A DNA stretch of 64,000 nt from Sphingomonas sp. OK281 (lineage in GTDB: Bacteria; Pseudomonadota; Alphaproteobacteria; Sphingomonadales; Sphingomonadaceae), in assembly GCF_900115295.1 (NCBI RefSeq), contig NZ_FOVZ01000005.1:186001-250000 (forward strand), read 5' to 3'. Positions 59,946 to 64,000 of this stretch are shown piece after piece. Each line of letters starts with the position of its first letter. Positions within the stretch are counted from its first letter, which is position 1. The translations under genes and the position numbers were made by a program. The notes beneath the pieces were generated by a model. It was not told the DNA's origin. It saw only the letters and a list, made by a program, of their open reading frames with translations, and made no database searches.

Positions 59946-59980
59946 GATCGATACGCCGATGGATTTGGGGATCGATACGC
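59946..59980. repeat. Direct repeat GATCGATACGC before the 60006 SDR
   Basis: GATCGATACGC occurs at 59946-59956 and 59970-59980, 24 bases apart, ending 25 bases before the SDR start. Two-turn spacing could suit a regulator pair, or the repeat may be chance. Confidence 0.35.
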
Positions 59981-60005
59981 AGACCGATGCCGAAGGGATT
60001 ATCGC

Positions 60006-60938
60006 ATGACTGAACTGAGATTCGATGACCGTGTCGTCGTCATTACCGGTGGCGGGCGCGGGCTCGGACGCGCGTACGCAGAACTGCTCGGTGCGCATGG
60101 CGCTAGGGTGGTGGTCAACGATCTCGGCGTCAGCATGGCGGGCGACGGCACGCGCGAGGATCCGGCAGGCGATGTCGTCGCGGCGATCGAGGCAGCCGGC
60201 GGGCAGGCAATCGCCAACCGCGATACGGTCGCGACCTCGGCCGGCGGCAGGGCGATCGTCGAACAGGCGCTCGACACCTATGGCCGGATCGACGTGCTGA
60301 TCCACAACGCGGGCAACGTGCGCCGCGCGCCGCTTGCCGAGATGAGCGAGGAGGTCTTCCGCTCGGTGCTCGATGTCCATCTGGTCGGCGGCTTCAACGT
60401 CCTCCAGCCCGCGTTCGCGGCGATGTGCAAGGCTGGCTATGGGCGGATCGTGATGACCACCTCGATCGGTGGGCTCTATGGCAATCACGAAGTCGCCAAT
60501 TACGCCGCGGCCAAGGCGGGGCTGATCGGACTGTCGCATACCGCCGCGATCGAAGGCGCGCCGCACAACGTCAAATCGAACTGCATCGCGCCCAGCGCGG
60601 TGACGCGGATGTCCGAAGGTATCGACGTCACGCAGTTCCCTCCGCTCGGGCCCGAATTCGTGGCGCCGGCGGTCGGTTGGCTCGCGCACGAGAGTTGCGG
60701 CATCTCGGGCGAGACGCTGGTCGCGCTTGGGGGGCGCATCGCCACCGCCTATCTTGCGGAAACCAAAGGCGCGTGGCAGTCGGCCTGGACGATGGCCGAT
60801 GTCGGCGCGCGAGAGGCGGACATCGCGGATCGCTCGGACCCGTTCGTGTTCCCGGTGGTCCCGACCGAAGCCGAGGGGCCGCATGGCTTCCTGAAGCATC
60901 TGGGCGTGAGCTTCGAGATGGCGCGCAACGGCGGTTAG
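60006..60938 (+). CDS. SDR of the multifunctional-enzyme-2 type
   Basis: A 310-residue SDR: ITGGGRGLGRAYAELLG near residue 13, VVNDLGVSMAGDGTREDPA, the long loop typical of MFE-2/HSD17B4 hydroxyacyl-CoA dehydrogenases, HNAGN near 99, and YAAAKAGLIGLSH near 160. The C-terminal 60 residues go beyond the core, as in that group, but the hydratase and SCP2 domains are absent. It probably oxidises a (3R)-hydroxyacyl-CoA, and the hydration could come from the MaoC-like protein at 2568. A long inverted repeat follows. Confidence 0.87.
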   Translation: MTELRFDDRVVVITGGGRGLGRAYAELLGAHGARVVVNDLGVSMAGDGTREDPAGDVVAAIEAAGGQAIANRDTVATSAGGRAIVEQALDTYGRIDVLIHNAGNVRRAPLAEMSEEVFRSVLDVHLVGGFNVLQPAFAAMCKAGYGRIVMTTSIGGLYGNHEVANYAAAKAGLIGLSHTAAIEGAPHNVKSNCIAPSAVTRMSEGIDVTQFPPLGPEFVAPAVGWLAHESCGISGETLVALGGRIATAYLAETKGAWQSAWTMADVGAREADIADRSDPFVFPVVPTEAEGPHGFLKHLGVSFEMARNGG

Positions 60939-60986
60939 GTTTCGCGGTTTCCCTAGAGACTTGAGAATTTGAAATTGCGAGAGCAC

Positions 60987-61094
60987 CGTTACCCCGGACT
61001 GGTTCCGGGGGCCACGGTTCCGCAAGGATAAGGCTGGAGGCTCAAACCGCTCTCCTCGCGGTGGAATGGACTCCGGAACCAGTCCGGGGTAACG
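60987..61094. repeat. Long inverted repeat (family D) between convergent genes
   Basis: The 22-base arms 60987-61008 and 61073-61094 are exact reverse complements, each containing CCCCGGACTGG or its complement. A 64-base spacer separates them. It lies between the SDR stop and the convergent synthetase stop. Confidence 0.9.
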
Positions 61095-61139
61095 GGGCGT
61101 TTGCGGGTTGGCAGGGTGCTTCGCGAACGACCGTGCCTG

Positions 61140-62780
61140 TCAGACGGCACACCCAGCCCGCTCGACCAACGTCGCGCGGATCTGTTGTTTCAGCACTTTG
61201 CCGGCGTCGTTGCGCGGTAGCGAATCCCACAGCGCGACCTCCTCGGGATATTTGAACCGCGCCACGCCGAAGCCTGCAAGGAACGTCGCGAGCGCCTCGA
61301 CGTCGATGACCGCCAAATCTCGCGCCACGATGACCGCCACCGCACGTTCGCCGGTGCGCGCATGGGGCACGCCGACGATCGCGATCTCGGCGATCGCGGG
61401 ATGCGCGGCGAGCAGGTCCTCGATTTCCTTCGGCGAGATGTTCTCGCCGTTGCGGATGATCAGGTCCTTAATTCGGCCGGTGACGACCAGATGGTCGCCG
61501 TCCACCAGCACGCCCTGGTCGCCGGTGCGGTAATAGCCGTCGTCATCGAACGCGCTCGCCTCGTCCTCGGCATGGACGTAGCCGACCAGCATCTGCGGTC
61601 CCTTCGCGCGGATCTCGCCGGTATCCGCGATCTTCAGCACGGCGATGCCGACGCGGCCATCGGTATCGGCGGCGTGGTCGATATCGTCACGGTCGATCAC
61701 GCCGACGGTGGTCACCGGGACCTCCGTCGATCCATAGACGCGGCTTACCACGGCGTTCGCGAAATACCCGGCGGCGTCGCGGATCAGCGCGGCCGGCACC
61801 GATGCCCCGCCACAGATGAACAGCTTGAGATCGGGCAGGCGCGTGCCGGCCTTGCGCGCCGACGCCAACAGATGCTGAAGGAACGGCGTGGCGCCTGCCA
61901 TGTGCGTGCAGCGTTCGCGCTCCATGATCTCGATCGCGGCATCGGGTTCCCAACTCTCCATCAGGATCGCGGTCGTGCCGAACAGCAACGGCGTCTCGAA
62001 GGCATAGATCGAGCCGCCGATATGGCTGATCGGGGAGGGGACGAGGAACCGGTCGCCGGGTTCGATCAACCAGTGCGCGCCGATCTGCCGGATCAGCGCG
62101 TTGATCGAGTTGTGCGTGTGCATCACGCCTTTCGGACGGCCGGTCGTCCCGCTCGTATACATGACCATCCGGACCTCGTCGGCACCCAGCGATGGCAACG
62201 CGGTATCGGGGCTGACCTCGAACAGGCCGTCATAGGCGGTGTGCGGTCCCGCTGCACCGCGCACCGCGACGATCTCCGGCGGCACCTCCAGCGCAGCGCC
62301 GACCCGCGCCAGCATCGCCACATAATCGTGCCCGCGGAACGTCGCGGGCACGAAGATCATGCGGCTGCCGATATCCGCCAGCATGAAGCGCAGGTCGTGA
62401 TCACGCAACGACGGCAGGATCGGGTGCGCGACCATCCCCGCCAGCGCCGTCGCCATGTAGATCACCGCCGCTTCGTGCCAGTTGGGCAGCATGAACGAGA
62501 CGACGCTGCCGGGGCCGAACCGCGACAGCATTGCGTGCGCAAGACGCGTTGCGCGATGATGGAGGTCGGCAGCGCTTAGTCGCGTGTCGCAATCGACTAT
62601 CAGGATGCGGTCGGGCGCCGTTTCCGCCTCCTGGCGCAGGGCATCGCCGATCGTGTTGCTCCGCCACCAGCCATCGGCATAGGCGCGGTCGGCGCGCGCG
62701 GTATCCCAGCGGATGCGCCACCCCAGCGGCGTAACGCGCGTTTCGCCTGGTTCAGGTGCCCGCTGCGATGTGTCGGTCAA
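61140..62780 (-). CDS. AMP-dependent acyl-CoA synthetase
   Basis: A 546-residue ANL-family ligase. YTSGTTGRPKGVMHTH near residue 208, YGSTEVPVTT near 346, YRTGDQGVLVDGDHLVVTGR near 420 and NDAGKVLK near the end are motifs A3, A5, A7-A8 and A10. It would activate a carboxylic acid with ATP and CoA. The start is TTG 62780 after GAAGG. It lies 80 bases downstream of a second synthetase on the same strand, so two related ligases are probably expressed together. Confidence 0.9.
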   Translation of the reverse strand: MTDTSQRAPEPGETRVTPLGWRIRWDTARADRAYADGWWRSNTIGDALRQEAETAPDRILIVDCDTRLSAADLHHRATRLAHAMLSRFGPGSVVSFMLPNWHEAAVIYMATALAGMVAHPILPSLRDHDLRFMLADIGSRMIFVPATFRGHDYVAMLARVGAALEVPPEIVAVRGAAGPHTAYDGLFEVSPDTALPSLGADEVRMVMYTSGTTGRPKGVMHTHNSINALIRQIGAHWLIEPGDRFLVPSPISHIGGSIYAFETPLLFGTTAILMESWEPDAAIEIMERERCTHMAGATPFLQHLLASARKAGTRLPDLKLFICGGASVPAALIRDAAGYFANAVVSRVYGSTEVPVTTVGVIDRDDIDHAADTDGRVGIAVLKIADTGEIRAKGPQMLVGYVHAEDEASAFDDDGYYRTGDQGVLVDGDHLVVTGRIKDLIIRNGENISPKEIEDLLAAHPAIAEIAIVGVPHARTGERAVAVIVARDLAVIDVEALATFLAGFGVARFKYPEEVALWDSLPRNDAGKVLKQQIRATLVERAGCAV

Positions 62781-62860
62781 ACCTTCAATCCCCCTCTGCC
62801 GGATTTATGCGGCGGCGGGGGAGCGGGGCAAGCGTCGCGGGCAATCGAGCGTCCGGGCGA

Positions 62861-64000
62861 TCAAGCGGGATCGTCACCCGCGAACATCCGCTTCAGTGCG
62901 GGTCGGTCGATCTTGAACGACGGGTTCTTCGGCAGCGCATCGACGAACCGCCAATGGACCGGACAATGCGTCGCCGGCAGGTACTGGCGAATATACGCCT
63001 CGAGCGCGGCGATCGACGGCGCGGAACTGCCCGGTTTCACCGCGATCACTGCGCCAGGGACTTCGGTCACGCGCGGGTCCGGCACGCCGACCACCGCCGC
63101 GGTCGAGACCGAAGGATGCCGCAGCAGGACCGCCTCGATCGTCTCGGGCAGGATCTTGAAGCCGCCGCGCATGATCGCGCCGTCGGCCCTGCCGCGGTGG
63201 AACAGGAACTCGTCCGCATCGACGACCGCGATGTCCGAGGTGCGGATCCAGTCCGGTCCCATCCGCGGCGAGACGACCTCCAATATTCCTTCCACGCCCG
63301 GACCAAGAATCTCGCCGGTGTCGAAATGGCGCACCCGCAGCGCCACGCCGGGCATCGCGCGGCCTACGCTGCCGAACTTTGCGGGACCCCATTCGTCGTG
63401 AAGCTGCGGGGTCATCGCCGCTACGGGGCCACCGAACTCGGTCGCGCCATAGGACAGCAGAATCGGGATGCCATACCGCACTTCGAAACGGCGCTGCACG
63501 TCCGGGTCGAGCGGCGCTGCACCGGTGCTGAAGAATTTTAGCGAGGACAGGTCCGCGACCGGTATCTCCGCGTCAAGGATCATCGCGACCGCAGCGGGCG
63601 GCGCGCCTCCCGTGCTGGGCCGATAGCGAACGACGAAGGCGCGCCAAGCCTCCACCGAGAACCGGTCGAGCAGGACGATCCGCTTGCCGCGCAACAGCGA
63701 AGCGGCAATGCTGTAGACGCCTGAGATATTGCCGATCGGGAACGACATCAGGAAGGGCGGCTCGGCCGGATCGTCGATCAGCGACATGCCCTGGGCCAGG
63801 ACGAACTGCGCGATCACCGCATGCGGGATCGCGAACGGCTTTGGCGGCCCCGTCGTTCCGCTGGTCAGGATCTCGACGCGGGGCGGCCCGTCGTCCGGTC
63901 GCGGTTCAGCCCGGTCGAAGCCGGTGACGAGCTGCGCGCTCATGCCCGACAGCGCGATGCCCGCCATGCTGCGGGAGGCCAGCACCGCGCGTACCTCGGG
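62861..64000 (-). CDS. AMP-dependent acyl-CoA synthetase, 5' end outside the window
   Basis: The frame is open to base 64000, so about 380 C-terminal residues are visible and the start lies beyond. ILTSGTTGPPKPFAIPH is the A3 motif, with Pro where the second glycine-lysine is usual, SYGATEFGGPVAAM is A5, IRTSDIAVVDADEFLFHRGRADG is A7-A8, and PKNPSFKIDRPALK contains the catalytic lysine. GTG 63985 is in frame but too far into the protein to be the start. Substrate unknown; probably an organic acid of the pathway. Confidence 0.85.
   Translation of the reverse strand, partial: PEVRAVLASRSMAGIALSGMSAQLVTGFDRAEPRPDDGPPRVEILTSGTTGPPKPFAIPHAVIAQFVLAQGMSLIDDPAEPPFLMSFPIGNISGVYSIAASLLRGKRIVLLDRFSVEAWRAFVVRYRPSTGGAPPAAVAMILDAEIPVADLSSLKFFSTGAAPLDPDVQRRFEVRYGIPILLSYGATEFGGPVAAMTPQLHDEWGPAKFGSVGRAMPGVALRVRHFDTGEILGPGVEGILEVVSPRMGPDWIRTSDIAVVDADEFLFHRGRADGAIMRGGFKILPETIEAVLLRHPSVSTAAVVGVPDPRVTEVPGAVIAVKPGSSAPSIAALEAYIRQYLPATHCPVHWRFVDALPKNPSFKIDRPALKRMFAGDDPA

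Noticed and set aside
1-64000. Claim that this is a steroid degradation cluster
   Set aside because: Several enzymes fit, but ring-cleavage and later ring genes are missing in the window, so only a steroid- or terpenoid-like substrate is suggested.
1-64000. Mobile elements, phage genes, tRNA genes, toxin-antitoxin or defence genes
   Set aside because: None of these was recognised; only short palindromic repeats were seen.

Overview
The window is GC-rich, densely packed DNA of alphaproteobacterial type. Codon use, the many acyl-CoA and SDR paralogs, and the intergenic hairpin repeat built on CCCGCGAAGGCGGG suggest a sphingomonad (Sphingomonas, Sphingobium or Novosphingobium); this is inference, as no ribosomal or housekeeping phylogenetic marker is present. 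No tRNA, rRNA, CRISPR array, prophage or insertion sequence was seen. Almost every gene looks catabolic: about 60 genes cover CoA activation, beta-oxidation-like steps, oxygenation and transport, with a few local regulators.

Layout. 1-4943: end of an acrylyl-CoA reductase-like gene, then an acyl-CoA synthetase, NTF2-like, MaoC-like and SDR operon. 5330-9839: cupin, EthD-like, SDR, aldehyde dehydrogenase and TetR. 9961-10599: folE. 10753-18642: a divergent oxidative block, with ferredoxin, SDR, fused acyl-CoA dehydrogenase and crotonase on the minus strand, and P450, DUF35, thiolase-like and DUF2889 on the plus strand. 18770-24654: IclR, CoA-transferase, SDR, small secreted protein, MarR and thiolase. 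24839-32181: two MFS carriers, a frameshifted SDR, DUF1330, an AhpD-like protein, a stand-alone lipoyl domain, a Gfo/Idh oxidoreductase and an esterase. 32168-43413: crotonase, a 3-ketosteroid-dehydrogenase-like flavoprotein, a thioesterase, two acyl-CoA dehydrogenase pairs around a Rieske ferredoxin, 2-oxoacid dehydrogenase E1 alpha/beta and an OYE. 43717-55738: two Rieske oxygenase alpha subunits, NTF2-like proteins, SDR, CoA-transferases, acyl-CoA dehydrogenase, a CitE-like lyase, crotonase and MFS. 56226-64000: a TauD-like dioxygenase and TetR around a perfect palindrome, three SDRs and two acyl-CoA synthetases, the last cut by the window edge.

The gene set fits stepwise breakdown of a hydrophobic, probably polycyclic or branched substrate (steroid- or terpenoid-like). 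It would run by uptake, oxygenation, alcohol and aldehyde oxidation, CoA activation, dehydrogenation by heteromeric acyl-CoA dehydrogenases, hydration, and retro-aldol or thiolytic cleavage. No extradiol ring-cleavage dioxygenase or meta-cleavage hydrolase was found, so the substrate is not established.

The most unusual observation is a short motif, roughly SATATCRC followed by GGGCG, in ten intergenic promoter regions spread over 43 kb. It suggests that these scattered operons form one regulon.
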